From Armatimonadetes bacterium CG06_land_8_20_14_3_00_66_21 (GTDB lineage: Bacteria > Armatimonadota > Abditibacteriia > CG2-30-66-41), in contig PEVN01000372.1 in NCBI GenBank assembly GCA_002779825.1, forward strand, positions 1-38,138: DNA of 38,138 bases. Direction: 5' to 3'. Below are positions 16,415 through 25,474 of this stretch, one piece after another (position 1 is the stretch's first letter; each line of letters begins with the position of its first letter). Position numbers and translations under genes: made by a program. The notes under the pieces are model-generated. The model saw only the letters and a list, made by a program, of their open reading frames with translations, ran no database searches and was not told the DNA's origin.

Positions 16415-16428
16415 CAAACAGATGTTTG
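16415..16428. promoter_or_regulatory. Palindrome upstream of the RNase H-like gene
   Basis: CAAACA-ga-TGTTTG is a perfect 6-bp dyad 27 bp before the start of the RNase H-like gene, overlapped on its left by GTTTACAAAC (16410-16419). The surrounding ~60 bp is clearly richer in A+T than the rest of the window. It may be an operator or part of the promoter region; no regulator is encoded nearby. Confidence 0.35.
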
Positions 16429-16554
16429 CGTACTATGCCACATGAGTACAACTTTTGCGTGCGAAACTTGTAACGGAGCGGCTCCTGCACAGTATGACAA
16501 CGGCAGGGGCCGGCGCGTTCCCTTCGGGAGCAACGAAGCGGAGCGACTGCCGAC

Positions 16555-17454
16555 TCAGGACTTCGGCTGGCCCAACCAGACCGGCCGCGCGTGACCCACA
16601 TTCCCAGCGGCGTCGGTTGCCCGGGCACCCAGCCAGATCTGGGTCTGGGGCAGGCTGACATTGAGGAACCGCACCTCACCAGTCGGTCCCGTCTCGACTG
16701 ACCCTCGGCTCTCGTTGTTGACCAACAGCTCCACGGTTGCGCCCACTTCGCTTTGCAGGACAACGTTGAGGCTCGCCCGGTACGCGCGACTCTGCCGAAC
16801 CCCGAACTTACTCCGCCGCGTCAGGACGCCAGTATCGGGAGACAGGATCCTCACCTCTGGCGCCATCGTGTCGAGGGCGAGGGCGCGGTGCTCGGCGGAG
16901 CTATTGCCCGCAGCGTCCGTCGCCGTAATCGCCACGTCGTGCCGGCCCTCGCTCTGTCTGTCGAGCTGCACGGCGAAAGACCCCTCTGCCCCTGCCCGGG
17001 TTTGCCCTGCGGAGACCGAATCCACCTGAACGCTTATCTCCACTCCCGGTTCGGTCAAGCCGCTCACGAGGGGAGGCGACTTGCGCGCGGTCGCCCCGAC
17101 TGAGGGCTCGAGGACCGTGAGTGCCGGAGGCGTGGAGTCGCGGAGGACTTCCCGGCTGAACTCGCGGACTTCGCCGTCGGCGCCCACGAAGTCGAGCGAC
17201 AGCCGGTTGAGCCCTTCCTTCAGCCGGATGCCCTCGAACCGGTACAGCCCACGGTCGTCGGCCTTGAGGACCGTCAGCGTCCTGAACTCGTCGGTGAGGC
17301 GCACCACCGTCCCTGGCTCGGCCTGTCCCGCAATGCTGGTGACCGCTTCGCGCGTGACTCCAACGCTCGCAGCAGGCGTCGGCGCGGCGCAAGCCGGAGT
17401 CCGGAGACCGAGAGTCGCGAGGAGAAGAGGGATGGCCGCACCGCAAGCGCGCAT
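16555..17454 (-). CDS. Secreted protein with Ig-like domains
   Basis: 299 residues with a signal peptide (AIPLLLATLGLRTPACA) and GGGGAAG upstream of the ATG. The mature part consists of about three Ig-like beta-sandwich repeats. Two repeats show the phrases DAAGN and LDTMAPEVRILSP/RDSTPPALTVLEP that mark Big-type/HYR-like domains of bacterial surface proteins. No catalytic motif, lipobox or membrane anchor is seen. It probably mediates adhesion or is a structural secreted protein; the partner is unknown. It is separated from the upstream sugar isomerase gene by 108 bp that contain a strong hairpin. Confidence 0.7.
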   Translation of the reverse strand: MRACGAAIPLLLATLGLRTPACAAPTPAASVGVTREAVTSIAGQAEPGTVVRLTDEFRTLTVLKADDRGLYRFEGIRLKEGLNRLSLDFVGADGEVREFSREVLRDSTPPALTVLEPSVGATARKSPPLVSGLTEPGVEISVQVDSVSAGQTRAGAEGSFAVQLDRQSEGRHDVAITATDAAGNSSAEHRALALDTMAPEVRILSPDTGVLTRRSKFGVRQSRAYRASLNVVLQSEVGATVELLVNNESRGSVETGPTGEVRFLNVSLPQTQIWLGARATDAAGNVGHARPVWLGQPKS

Positions 17455-17491
17455 ACCCGAGTCTTCCCCCCGGGCACTTCGCAGAAACGCG

Positions 17492-17525
17492 AAGCGGGTG
17501 GAGCTGCAAACAGCTCCCCCCGCTT
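17492..17525 (-). terminator. Strong hairpin between the isomerase and Ig-like genes
   Basis: AAGCGGG-t-GGAGCTG (17492-17506), loop CAAA, CAGCTCC-c-CCCGCTT (17511-17525): 14 paired bases with one mismatch. It lies 38 nt after the isomerase stop at 17563 (minus strand). A second stem CTTCGC/GCGAAG (17478-17495) overlaps it. No U-run follows, so it may be a terminator or an mRNA end-protecting structure. Confidence 0.55.
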
Positions 17526-17562
17526 CAGCCGACTACACTGGCGGCGCTCTATGCGAGCCGGG

Positions 17563-18558
17563 TTACTCCTCGAAGGCCGCGTCAAACGCGACTGCCGACG
17601 GGGCGAAGTCGACATCGCGAACGAAGTCGCACGCCTCGGCGGCGCCGTGCTCGCGGTCCATGCCGCTGTCTTCCCACTCCACCGAGAGTGGCCCCTCATA
17701 CTGGGCGTGGTTGAGGGCGCGGATGAGTTCCTCGAAGTCGACCTCGCCGTGGCCGAGGGACCGGAAGTCCCACCCACGGCGCGGATCGCCGAAGTTGAGG
17801 TGCGAAGCCAGAATGCCCGTCTTGCCATCCATGGTGACGATGGCATCCTTCATGTGGACGTGGTAGATCCGGTCGGCAAACTCCCGGATGAACTGAACAG
17901 GTTCGACGCCTTGCCACTCAAGGTGACTCGGGTCGAAGTTGAGCCCGAAGGCTTCCCGATTGCCGATGGCGTCGAGCGCCGCCTTCGTCGAGTATAGATC
18001 GAAGGCGATTTCCGTCGGATGCACTTCCAGCCCAAACCGGATACCCACTTCGTCGAACACGTCCAGGATCGGGTTCCAGCGGTCCGCGAAGTCTTTGTAG
18101 CCGGCCGCGATCATCGCCGGCGACACCGGCGGGAAGGAGTAGAGCAGGTGCCAGATCGACGAACCGGTGAAGCCGTTCACGACCTTCACACCGAGCTTGG
18201 CGGCGGCTCGGGCGGTGTTCTTCATCTCCTCGGCGCAGCGCTCTCGCACGCCGTCCGGGCAACCATTGCCCCAGAGGCGTTCCGGCAGGATGGCCTTGTG
18301 CCGTTCGTCGATGAGGTCACACACAGCCTGCCCGACCAAGTGGTTGCTGATCGCCCAGACGCCCAGGTCGTACTTCGCCAAGAGGTCGCGGCGGCCCTGG
18401 CAGTAGCTCTCGTCCTCAAGTGCCTTGTCCACTTCGAAATGATCGCCCCAACACGCCAACTCCAAGCCGTCGTATCCCCACTCCTGAGCTTTGCTTGCCA
18501 GCTCTTCGAGGGAGAGGTCCGCCCACTGTCCTGTGAACAACGTTACGGGTCTTGCCAA
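17563..18558 (-). CDS. Sugar phosphate isomerase/epimerase (xylose-isomerase-like TIM barrel)
   Basis: 331 residues from TTG 18558, supported by AAGGAGG nine bases upstream and by the start [13 protein letters not shown], which opens this subfamily. It is an AP-endonuclease-2/xylose-isomerase-like TIM barrel. Likely metal ligands are E178 (GLEVHP), D209 (NFDPSH), H235 (YHVHMKD) and E294 (SVEWED). Such enzymes isomerise or epimerise free sugars or inositol derivatives in the cytosol; the substrate is not determined. No signal peptide. It is transcribed divergently from the DUF1573 gene. Confidence 0.85.
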   Translation of the reverse strand: MARPVTLFTGQWADLSLEELASKAQEWGYDGLELACWGDHFEVDKALEDESYCQGRRDLLAKYDLGVWAISNHLVGQAVCDLIDERHKAILPERLWGNGCPDGVRERCAEEMKNTARAAAKLGVKVVNGFTGSSIWHLLYSFPPVSPAMIAAGYKDFADRWNPILDVFDEVGIRFGLEVHPTEIAFDLYSTKAALDAIGNREAFGLNFDPSHLEWQGVEPVQFIREFADRIYHVHMKDAIVTMDGKTGILASHLNFGDPRRGWDFRSLGHGEVDFEELIRALNHAQYEGPLSVEWEDSGMDREHGAAEACDFVRDVDFAPSAVAFDAAFEE

Positions 18559-18733
18559 GATGGATCGCCTCCTTCGAGGGTTGTTTTGGGTCCCAGCCGC
18601 AGAGCTGGAGAACTTGCCGTCGGGTTGTATTCGCGCTTCGTCAGCACCGCTCCTTTGTGTTGCCAGAAAAGTTGGCGCCGGGGGCACAGACAATCCCTTG
18701 CCCGCGTCCTTGGTGGGGGCGCCTCCAGCGCCA

Positions 18734-18762
18734 TTGCAGGGCCAAACGGCAACCAGTATAAT
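18734..18762 (+). promoter_or_regulatory. Strong sigma70-type promoter for the DUF1573 gene
   Basis: TTGCAG (18734-18739) and a perfect TATAAT (18757-18762) lie exactly 17 bp apart. Transcription should start near 18769, about 148 nt before the ATG at 18917. It is one of the two best promoters in the window. Confidence 0.82.
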
Positions 18763-18768
18763 CGCTGC

Positions 18769-18916
18769 ATAGCCGCCAAGAGGAGGGGCCGGGCGCCGAC
18801 GCGAGAGCCAGGGAACCGGTGGGCGCCACGAAGCCCGGCGCTTGAGCCGCGAAGCGCTTGCCTGGTGGCGACAACCCTACTCGTTCCGCACACGATTCTG
18901 AGGTGCTACCCAAACG
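18769..18916 (+). other. Structured GC-rich 5' leader
   Basis: The leader between the promoter and the DUF1573 start can form several nested stems: GCCGGGC pairing with GCCCGGC, GCGCTT pairing with AAGCGC, and GCCAGG pairing with CCTGG. Fragments such as GAGAGCCAGGGAACC look like parts of known riboswitches, but no class matches fully. No short ORF was recognised. Together with the 18559-18733 stretch, in which I see nothing clear, this is the 358-bp gap between divergent genes. Confidence 0.4.
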
Positions 18917-20482
18917 ATGAACGCACAACTTCGCACGTCTCGGCATTGCGGCTCAAGGCCGCCGGTCTGTCGGGTCTCTGCAGCCGCGTTTGCCGGGCTT
19001 ATGTTGCTGGCGGCAGCGGCAGTGGTTGGCTGCTCGCCCAAGCCCGCCTCGAAGGTCAGCGCGGCCAACGAGCCGCCGGCGTCTGCCGCCACCCCGGCGA
19101 AGAAGGAGGAGAAGCCGACTCCGTTCCTGAAGCTGGCGAACGCCGAGCACGCTCTCGGCGTCGTCCCACCAGGGTCGTCCCACGCTGTGACAATCCAGCT
19201 CGAGAACCGCGGCGGGGCGGAACTGACGGTTAAGAAGGAGGATCCCGGCGACCCCGCCCTGGTCTACCCGACGGAAGTGTCCGTGCCGGCGGGGGAGAGC
19301 CGACCGCTGACAATCACGGTCGTGGCGCCCAGGCGCCCCGGCAAGTTCGGCGTGAAGGTCGGGTTCACTACCAACGACCCGGATCGTCCCTTGCTCGTGT
19401 GGAAGGCGACGGGCGTCTCGGTCGAGGGGGCGCTCGCAATGACGACGCCAGCCCCCGTTGAGGAAGCCGCCCCCGTGCAAGCCCTGGGCACATCAGCCGC
19501 CGCCGCGCAGGGGAAGCCGCCGGTCCTCAAGATCGACCACGTAACGCTGGATGCCGGCGACATCCGCAAAGGGAAGACCGCTTACTATACGTTCAAGATC
19601 ACCAACTCGGGGAAGGGCGAGGGGCAGCTCTCCGCCAAACCCGGTTGTGGGTGCACCATGCTGGAGGCGGACAAGACGATTGCCCCCGGGCAGACCGGGG
19701 TTATCAAAGCCAAGCTCGACACCGCCGCGTACAGCGGGAAGATCACCAAGGCCATCACCGTCACCACCAATGACCCCAAGCGCCCCCAGTGGGCTCTTGT
19801 CATCGCCGCCAATGTGATTCCGCACGTGCGCGTGATCCCCGCCGACCACCAGTACGTGGTGCTCTTCGAGGGGGAGCGCAAAAGCGTCGAGTTCTCGCTG
19901 TGCTCCGCAGAGCGGGGTGTGCTGGAGATCAAGTCCGTCCAGGAGACCGGCACGAAGCTGAAGCGCGAACTGGTGCCGGCGAAGGTTACGTTCGTTGCCG
20001 ACGGGAAGCCGGCCTCTGAGCCCGGCTACAAGCTGCGTGTCACGATTCCGGGCACCCTCCCTGCCGGCGAGTTCTCCTCGGTGTACGCGTTGGAGACCAA
20101 CAACAAAGAGGAACCGAAGGTGACCCTCACGATCTCCGGCAAAGTGCAGAAGGAGATCGTGGTCACGCCGTCCACTTTCTACTTCGTGGTCCGCGACGGC
20201 GGGAAGGAGAAGCTGACGCGGTCGCTGTCGGTCACCAAGCGCACCGGCACTTTCGAGATCACGAAGGTCGACGTGCGCGGGCAGCCGCTCACAGCCTCGG
20301 TGAGCGCGATCCAGAAGGGCAGCTCCTACCGGGTCGATCTCACCTACAAAGGTGGCTGGGAGCCGGGGTTCATCAACGCTATCCTCAGCATCCACACCAA
20401 TGACAAGGCGCAACCCGTACTCGAGGTTCCGTTGAGCGCCTCGGTCGTGGCTCCCATGCCGAAGCAGGGCGGAGGCGGGTAG
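18917..20482 (+). CDS. DUF1573-domain lipoprotein
   Basis: 521 residues with a type II signal: hydrophobic stretch LMLLAAAAVVGC, lipid-modified C39. After a Pro/Ala/Lys linker come four to five Ig/ASH-like beta-sandwich repeats. The second carries the DUF1573 hallmark: TFKITNSGKG followed by KPGCGCTMLE. The first, third and fourth are weaker repeats, such as VTIQLENRGGAELTV and VYALETNNKEEP. Lipidation needs Lgt and LspA, both encoded further on. It probably faces the periplasm as a scaffold or binding protein; no partner is known. It has its own strong promoter and a structured leader, and precedes an HD phosphohydrolase by 46 bp. Confidence 0.85.
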   Translation: MNAQLRTSRHCGSRPPVCRVSAAAFAGLMLLAAAAVVGCSPKPASKVSAANEPPASAATPAKKEEKPTPFLKLANAEHALGVVPPGSSHAVTIQLENRGGAELTVKKEDPGDPALVYPTEVSVPAGESRPLTITVVAPRRPGKFGVKVGFTTNDPDRPLLVWKATGVSVEGALAMTTPAPVEEAAPVQALGTSAAAAQGKPPVLKIDHVTLDAGDIRKGKTAYYTFKITNSGKGEGQLSAKPGCGCTMLEADKTIAPGQTGVIKAKLDTAAYSGKITKAITVTTNDPKRPQWALVIAANVIPHVRVIPADHQYVVLFEGERKSVEFSLCSAERGVLEIKSVQETGTKLKRELVPAKVTFVADGKPASEPGYKLRVTIPGTLPAGEFSSVYALETNNKEEPKVTLTISGKVQKEIVVTPSTFYFVVRDGGKEKLTRSLSVTKRTGTFEITKVDVRGQPLTASVSAIQKGSSYRVDLTYKGGWEPGFINAILSIHTNDKAQPVLEVPLSASVVAPMPKQGGGG

Positions 20483-20528
20483 TGAGGCACCCCGACGCGC
20501 CCAACTCAGGCGGGCAGGGCGCCGCACC

Positions 20529-21869
20529 GTGAGCTTCAAGATCATCCGCGACGCCATCCACGGCGACCTGACCTTGTCCGTGGCGGAACTGCGCCTGGTC
20601 GACACCGAGGCGGTCCAGCGCCTGCGGGGCATCAAGCAGTTGGGGACGTCCTCGTTGGTCTACCCCTCGGCGACGCACACTCGGTTCGAGCACAGCCTCG
20701 GAACGCGCGCCACCGCAAAGCGGATCCTCGACGGCCTCGCCATGAACGACGGTGAGCCGCCGGACGAGGAATCGACCCAGGTTCTCCTGACTGCCGCGCT
20801 CGTGCACGACATCACCCACGTTCCGTTCGGGCACACGTTCGAAGACGAACGCCGCGTGCTGGAACGCCATGACGAGAGCCCCTCCCGCCTGGCGCACTTC
20901 CTGCGAGACTCCGATCTGGGCGAGGAGCTTGAGCGACAAGGGCTGACCGACGCCGTGTGGCAAGTGCTCGCTCCCCAACCGCAGCTCCCGGTTCCCACCT
21001 TCGCCCGGCAGGTGGTCTCCGGCACCATCTGCGCCGACCTCCTGGACTACCTCCGCCGAGACGCGCGCTCCTGCGGCCTCAGTCAGGACTACGACGACCG
21101 CCTGTTCCGCTACTTCGTCCGCGACGGAGACCGGCTGGTCGTCAACCTGCGCCGTCGCGGGATCTTCCGGCCGGATGCGTTGTCCGAGTTGGTCAATCTG
21201 CTACGCCTCCGCTACAACCTGACCGAGCGAGTGTACTACCACCACGCAAAGGTGGCGGCCGGCGCCATGATCTCCAAAGCGCTGGAGCTGTGCCTGCGGG
21301 CCGGCACGGCGACGCCCGGGGACCTGCTCGACGCGAAGGATGACAGCCTTCTTGAACTCCTGACGCGGCGGGGCGCCGAAGTGCCCGGTGTCCCGCGGCT
21401 GTTGACCGACCTCCGCCGCCGCCGACTGCTCAAGCGCGTCTACTACCAGAGCGTCGAACAGCCGGGGCAGCGCGGTATGTCGAGAGTGGAACAGACCGAG
21501 TTCGAGCGGCTGTACCACCTCAACGAGGACGGCGCGCGGGAGCGACTCGAGGCACGGCTTGAGGACGCGTTGGGACTGCCGGAAGGAACGGCAGTCCTCT
21601 ACTGCCCGGCGGCGAAGATGGCGCTCAAGGAAGCCGACGCCTTTGTGTCGCTGGACTCAGGCGCCCCCCAGATGCTCAGCAGCCTGCACCACCCCGAGGT
21701 GGAAGTGCTTCTGGGCAAACACCGCGCGCTGTGGCGGTTCTACGTCTTCCTTCGGCAGGGCTACGAGGATCTATATGGCCGAGCCGGGCAGCTCTGCGAG
21801 GAACTGCTCGGGCAGCCGAACCTGCTGACCCTTCACAGCCGCGGGGCGATGGCGTTCGGGGCTGACTGA
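20529..21869 (+). CDS. HD-domain phosphohydrolase (dGTPase-like/YwfO-like)
   Basis: 446 residues from GTG 20529. The start FKIIRDAIHGDLTLS..E..LVDT is typical of the YwfO/SAMHD1-like branch. Metal ligands are visible: H55 in TRFEHSLG, H93-D94 in LVHDITHVPFGH, and a later Asp in CADLLDYLRRD. These enzymes hydrolyse (d)NTPs or related nucleotides in the cytosol; the substrate here is unknown. The C-terminal ~180 residues are helical and less conserved. It may be co-transcribed with the lipoprotein 46 bp upstream, though no functional link is obvious. Confidence 0.85.
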   Translation: MSFKIIRDAIHGDLTLSVAELRLVDTEAVQRLRGIKQLGTSSLVYPSATHTRFEHSLGTRATAKRILDGLAMNDGEPPDEESTQVLLTAALVHDITHVPFGHTFEDERRVLERHDESPSRLAHFLRDSDLGEELERQGLTDAVWQVLAPQPQLPVPTFARQVVSGTICADLLDYLRRDARSCGLSQDYDDRLFRYFVRDGDRLVVNLRRRGIFRPDALSELVNLLRLRYNLTERVYYHHAKVAAGAMISKALELCLRAGTATPGDLLDAKDDSLLELLTRRGAEVPGVPRLLTDLRRRRLLKRVYYQSVEQPGQRGMSRVEQTEFERLYHLNEDGARERLEARLEDALGLPEGTAVLYCPAAKMALKEADAFVSLDSGAPQMLSSLHHPEVEVLLGKHRALWRFYVFLRQGYEDLYGRAGQLCEELLGQPNLLTLHSRGAMAFGAD

Positions 21870-22120
21870 GGTAGTCAGCCGCCGCCGAACCCGCGCCTCA
21901 CCTTCCCCTACGCGGGCCTGTAGGGCGAGGAATCCCTTTCCGCCTTCCCTGCCTCTCTCGTTGGCCGATGTGCGTTGAGCGTTGCCAGTTCAGCGTTGGC
22001 CGTTTCCCCTCGAACGCCCAAATCCCAACGGTCTCCCCCTCCGCGGTGCCGAAGGTCAGCCCGACGCGGTGGCGAAAGAGGGTGCGGCGGCGGCGAACGA
22101 GCGCGCCGAGGAGAGCGAAC

Positions 22121-25100
22121 ATGTCGATGCTATTCGGATCCCTCATCTTGGTCTCGCCTGTGCTGTCGCTGTTGGGTCCGGCGGCGGGCGCGCCTGCGGC
22201 TCAGTTGACCGACCACCTCGGCAACCTCGAAGGCGAGTGCGCCTTCCGCATGGACCCGGGCGAGGTTGGCGAGCGGGAAGGCTGGCAGAAGCCCGCGTTG
22301 GACGACTCCGGCTGGCGCGCGTTGGCCGTGCCCGGATACTGGGAACCGCAAGGGATCACCGACCCTCGCCCCGGTCAGCCGCCGAAGCCGCGGGGGGGGA
22401 TGCCGTTCACCGACTACGATGGCGTGGCCTGGTACCGGCTGCACTTCGTCGTGCCGGCGGCGTGGCGCGGGCAGCCGCTGGTGCTGCGGCTGGGGAGCGT
22501 GGACGATCAGGACCGGACGTACCTGAATGGGGAACTGGTCGGCGCGACGGGTGCCGAGGTCGAGCAGTCCGTACTGGCCCAGCGGCTGTACGACGTGCCG
22601 GACAAGGGGGTGCGGTTCGGCGAGGAGAACGTGCTGGCTGTATGCGTGGTCGACGGCGGCGGCCCGGGCGGGCTGATGGGTCCACTGGTGTCACTACTTC
22701 CGAAGAGCATCCTGGAGGCTCCCATGAAACTCCCACAAAGCGACCGACCGTTGGCGGAGCGCTTCGCCGACCCGCCGGCGGCGGCGCGGATCCTGAAGAT
22801 CGTCCACGGCCTGCCCGACGCTCCCGCCGCGCAGGACTCGCTGCTCACCGGGCTCATTTCGCAGGGCTTCGGCGGCGTGGTCTGCAATGTCTCGTTTCAG
22901 GGCGGGTATGTCGAGAGCGACGAGAACTGGCAGGCGTTCGTCACCGGCGTGCACAAAGCCAAGGAAGCGGGGATGTCCTTGTGGCTGTACGACGAGAAGG
23001 GCTACCCGTCGGGGGCGGCCGGCGGGATCACGCTGCGCGACCATCTCGAATGGGAGGCCCGCGGGCTGTTGATCGCTGAGGCAGGCGCAACGGGCGGCCC
23101 AGTCGAGTTGGCACTGCCGCCGGGGAAGCTCCTCCGCGCGGATGCTCTTCCGGTGACCGACGGTTGCCTCGACCTGGCCAACTCGGTGGACCTCGCCGGG
23201 CACGTCGCCGCAGACAAACTCTCGTGGCAGGCGCCGCCGGGGAAGTGGCACGTGATGGCGATCACGGAAGACGCGCTGTACGACGGAACGCACGCAGCGG
23301 TCAGCCTGGCGGACAAGCTCCCCTATGTCAACCTGCTGATGCCGGAACCCACGGCGCGCTTCCTGGAAGTGACGCACCAGCGCTACGCCGAGCACTTGGG
23401 CGAGGACCTGGGGAAGTGCTTCGTCGCCACGTTCACCGACGAGCCGTCGCTGATGAGCCGGTTCTTTCGCCCCATGCCCTACCGCGTGTTGCCGTGGGCG
23501 CCCAACCTGCCGGTCGAGTTCGGGAAGCGCCGGGGCTACGCACTCGAACCCGTGCTGCCCGCGCTCGTTGCCGACTGCAGCCGCGTGGCTGCCACGGGCA
23601 TGGCGCCCGCGGCTACGCCGGAACGGGTCCGCTACGACTTCTGGCTCACGGTGGGCGAACTCGTCTCCGAGAGCTTCTTCGGCCAGATCCAGGACTGGTG
23701 CCACCAACACAACGTGGCCTCCGGCGGGCACTTGCTCCTGGAGGAGCCGCTTTGCGATCACGTGGCGCTGTACGGCGACTTCTTCCGGTGCGTCCGCCGG
23801 TTGGACGCGCCCAGCATCGACTGCCTGACCAGCATTCCGGCACAGGTCCCCTGGCGCATCGCCCGGATGATCAGCAGCGCCGCCGAACTCAACGGCGACA
23901 CGGTCACCATGTGCGAGACGTCCGACCACGTTCAGCGCTACCGGCCGGCCGGTGACGAGCGCCCCGTGGTGCCCGTCAGTGAGGAGCAGATCCGCGGGAC
24001 CTGCAATCGGCTCCTCCTCAATGGCATCAACACGATCACGAGTTACTACTCGTTCGCCGGGCTCAACTCGGTCCAGTTGCGCCGGTTGAACGACTGGGTC
24101 GGTCGGTGCTCCACCATGCTCACCGGCGGGCACCAAGTGACCGACCTCGCCGTGCTTTACCCCATCGAGAGCCTGTGGGTCCGCTTCCGCCCGGCCCGAC
24201 AGGGACCGACCGACTCGGCTGCCGCCGTGCAGGTGCAGGAGGTCTTCAACCGGGCGACGGACAGCCTCTACAACGCGCGGCGCGACTTCACCTTTGTCGA
24301 CTCGCGGACCCTGGCCGAAGCGCGCCCGGAGAACGGCGCGCTGAGCCACCGCGACCTGTCGTGGCGTGTCGTGATCCTGCCGTGCGCCGACACGCTGCCC
24401 AAGGTGGCGTGGGACAACCTCCGCCGGTTCTGGCAGCAGGGCGGAGTGGTGATCAGCCTGACGGCACTGCCGGCAAACGGCGACACCCAGTTCCCGTCGC
24501 CCGAAGTCCAAGCGCTTGCACGGGAGCTGTTCGGCGAAGGCGCCGGTCCACGCGTACAGACGAACGCCGCCGGAGGGGTCGGCATCTTCCTGCCGGAGGG
24601 GTCCGAAGGTTTGCTGCCCGTCGTTCTCGACGGCCTCCTGGAGCCCGACGTGCGGGCCGCCAGCCCGAAGTCGCCGCTCCGCGTGACGCACCGACACGTC
24701 GCCGACCACGAAGTCTACTTCCTCATCAACGACAGCGAGGCGCCGTGCGCAGACACGGTGGCGTTGGCCGCCGAGGGACAGGGCGAACTGTGGGACCCGG
24801 CAACCGGACGGAGCCGGGAGATCGCAGCGGGCGCGCACGTGCCGGTGGCACTCGAGCCGTACGGCGGCGCGTTCCTCCGGTTCCCCACCGCGAGGCGCCC
24901 GAAGCGATCCGTACCCGCGCCAGGCGGGCTACCTGGGATCCGAGTGACAGCACTGCCTCCCACGGAACCCACGTTCGGCAAGGGCGAGTTCGTCCGCGCC
25001 GAAGTCAGCCCGGACCCCGCCCACGCGCAACCCGGCTGCCCAGCTTGGCGGGCTGTCGGTACGCTCACAAAGGGCCGGGTCGACACCCACCTGTTCGTGT

Positions 25101-25453
25101 CCTTCGGCTACCCCGCAGGGATCGATCTGAGCGACGGCTTCGCGCTTGCCTTCGATACGTGGGTGCCCGACGGCCAACAGACGCCCGCCCAACTGCTGGT
25201 GATCCTCACCGAGAAAGGCGGAGCAGCCTACCTTGCCTCGACGGGCCGCCCGCTCGGGTCGTCGGGCCACGCGCGCACGTTCGTGCCCCTGAGCAGCTTC
25301 AGCCTGGCCGGCTGGTCCAAGGACGCGGCCGGCCGGCTGGACCCGGCCGACCTCGCGTCGATCAGCATTGGTTGGGGCGGGTACTTCGGCGAAGACGGGG
25401 AAGTGGTGGCCTTCAGCGTCGCCGCGCCACAGGCTGGGCGGCTGGGCGGGTAG
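22121..25453 (+). CDS. Secreted GH106-like alpha-L-rhamnosidase
   Basis: 1,110 residues from ATG 22121, with GAGGAG eight bases upstream and a signal peptide (MLFGSLILVSPVLSLL). The open frame extends 51 codons further, but those are Arg-rich and not a secretion signal. Residues ~25-200 form a GH2-type sugar-binding sandwich (WQKPALDDSGW, YRLHFVVP, YLNGELVG). Residues ~220-700 match the GH106 barrel: LWLYDEKGYPSG (~287), FTDEPSLMSRFF (~438-449) and TMCETSDH (~597), whose Glu residues are candidates for the catalytic pair. The barrel ends with TSYYSFAG and AVLYPIESLW. A C-terminal region (~820-1110) holds beta-sandwich modules. It probably removes rhamnose from pectic polymers. It converges with the next gene (21 bp between stops). 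The 251-bp gap before it shows no clear promoter. Confidence 0.82.
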   Translation: MSMLFGSLILVSPVLSLLGPAAGAPAAQLTDHLGNLEGECAFRMDPGEVGEREGWQKPALDDSGWRALAVPGYWEPQGITDPRPGQPPKPRGGMPFTDYDGVAWYRLHFVVPAAWRGQPLVLRLGSVDDQDRTYLNGELVGATGAEVEQSVLAQRLYDVPDKGVRFGEENVLAVCVVDGGGPGGLMGPLVSLLPKSILEAPMKLPQSDRPLAERFADPPAAARILKIVHGLPDAPAAQDSLLTGLISQGFGGVVCNVSFQGGYVESDENWQAFVTGVHKAKEAGMSLWLYDEKGYPSGAAGGITLRDHLEWEARGLLIAEAGATGGPVELALPPGKLLRADALPVTDGCLDLANSVDLAGHVAADKLSWQAPPGKWHVMAITEDALYDGTHAAVSLADKLPYVNLLMPEPTARFLEVTHQRYAEHLGEDLGKCFVATFTDEPSLMSRFFRPMPYRVLPWAPNLPVEFGKRRGYALEPVLPALVADCSRVAATGMAPAATPERVRYDFWLTVGELVSESFFGQIQDWCHQHNVASGGHLLLEEPLCDHVALYGDFFRCVRRLDAPSIDCLTSIPAQVPWRIARMISSAAELNGDTVTMCETSDHVQRYRPAGDERPVVPVSEEQIRGTCNRLLLNGINTITSYYSFAGLNSVQLRRLNDWVGRCSTMLTGGHQVTDLAVLYPIESLWVRFRPARQGPTDSAAAVQVQEVFNRATDSLYNARRDFTFVDSRTLAEARPENGALSHRDLSWRVVILPCADTLPKVAWDNLRRFWQQGGVVISLTALPANGDTQFPSPEVQALARELFGEGAGPRVQTNAAGGVGIFLPEGSEGLLPVVLDGLLEPDVRAASPKSPLRVTHRHVADHEVYFLINDSEAPCADTVALAAEGQGELWDPATGRSREIAAGAHVPVALEPYGGAFLRFPTARRPKRSVPAPGGLPGIRVTALPPTEPTFGKGEFVRAEVSPDPAHAQPGCPAWRAVGTLTKGRVDTHLFVSFGYPAGIDLSDGFALAFDTWVPDGQQTPAQLLVILTEKGGAAYLASTGRPLGSSGHARTFVPLSSFSLAGWSKDAAGRLDPADLASISIGWGGYFGEDGEVVAFSVAAPQAGRLGG

Positions 25454-25474
25454 CGCGGGGAAACGGCGCTGATG

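Noticed and set aside
18769-18916. Glycine, cobalamin, guanidine or c-di-GMP riboswitch in the DUF1573 leader
   Set aside because: Only short fragments resemble these classes; the downstream conserved segments of each are missing.
22694-24838. 714-codon minus-strand frame opposite the GH106-like gene
   Set aside because: Antisense shadow without domain motifs; the plus-strand product has clear secretion signal and family motifs.
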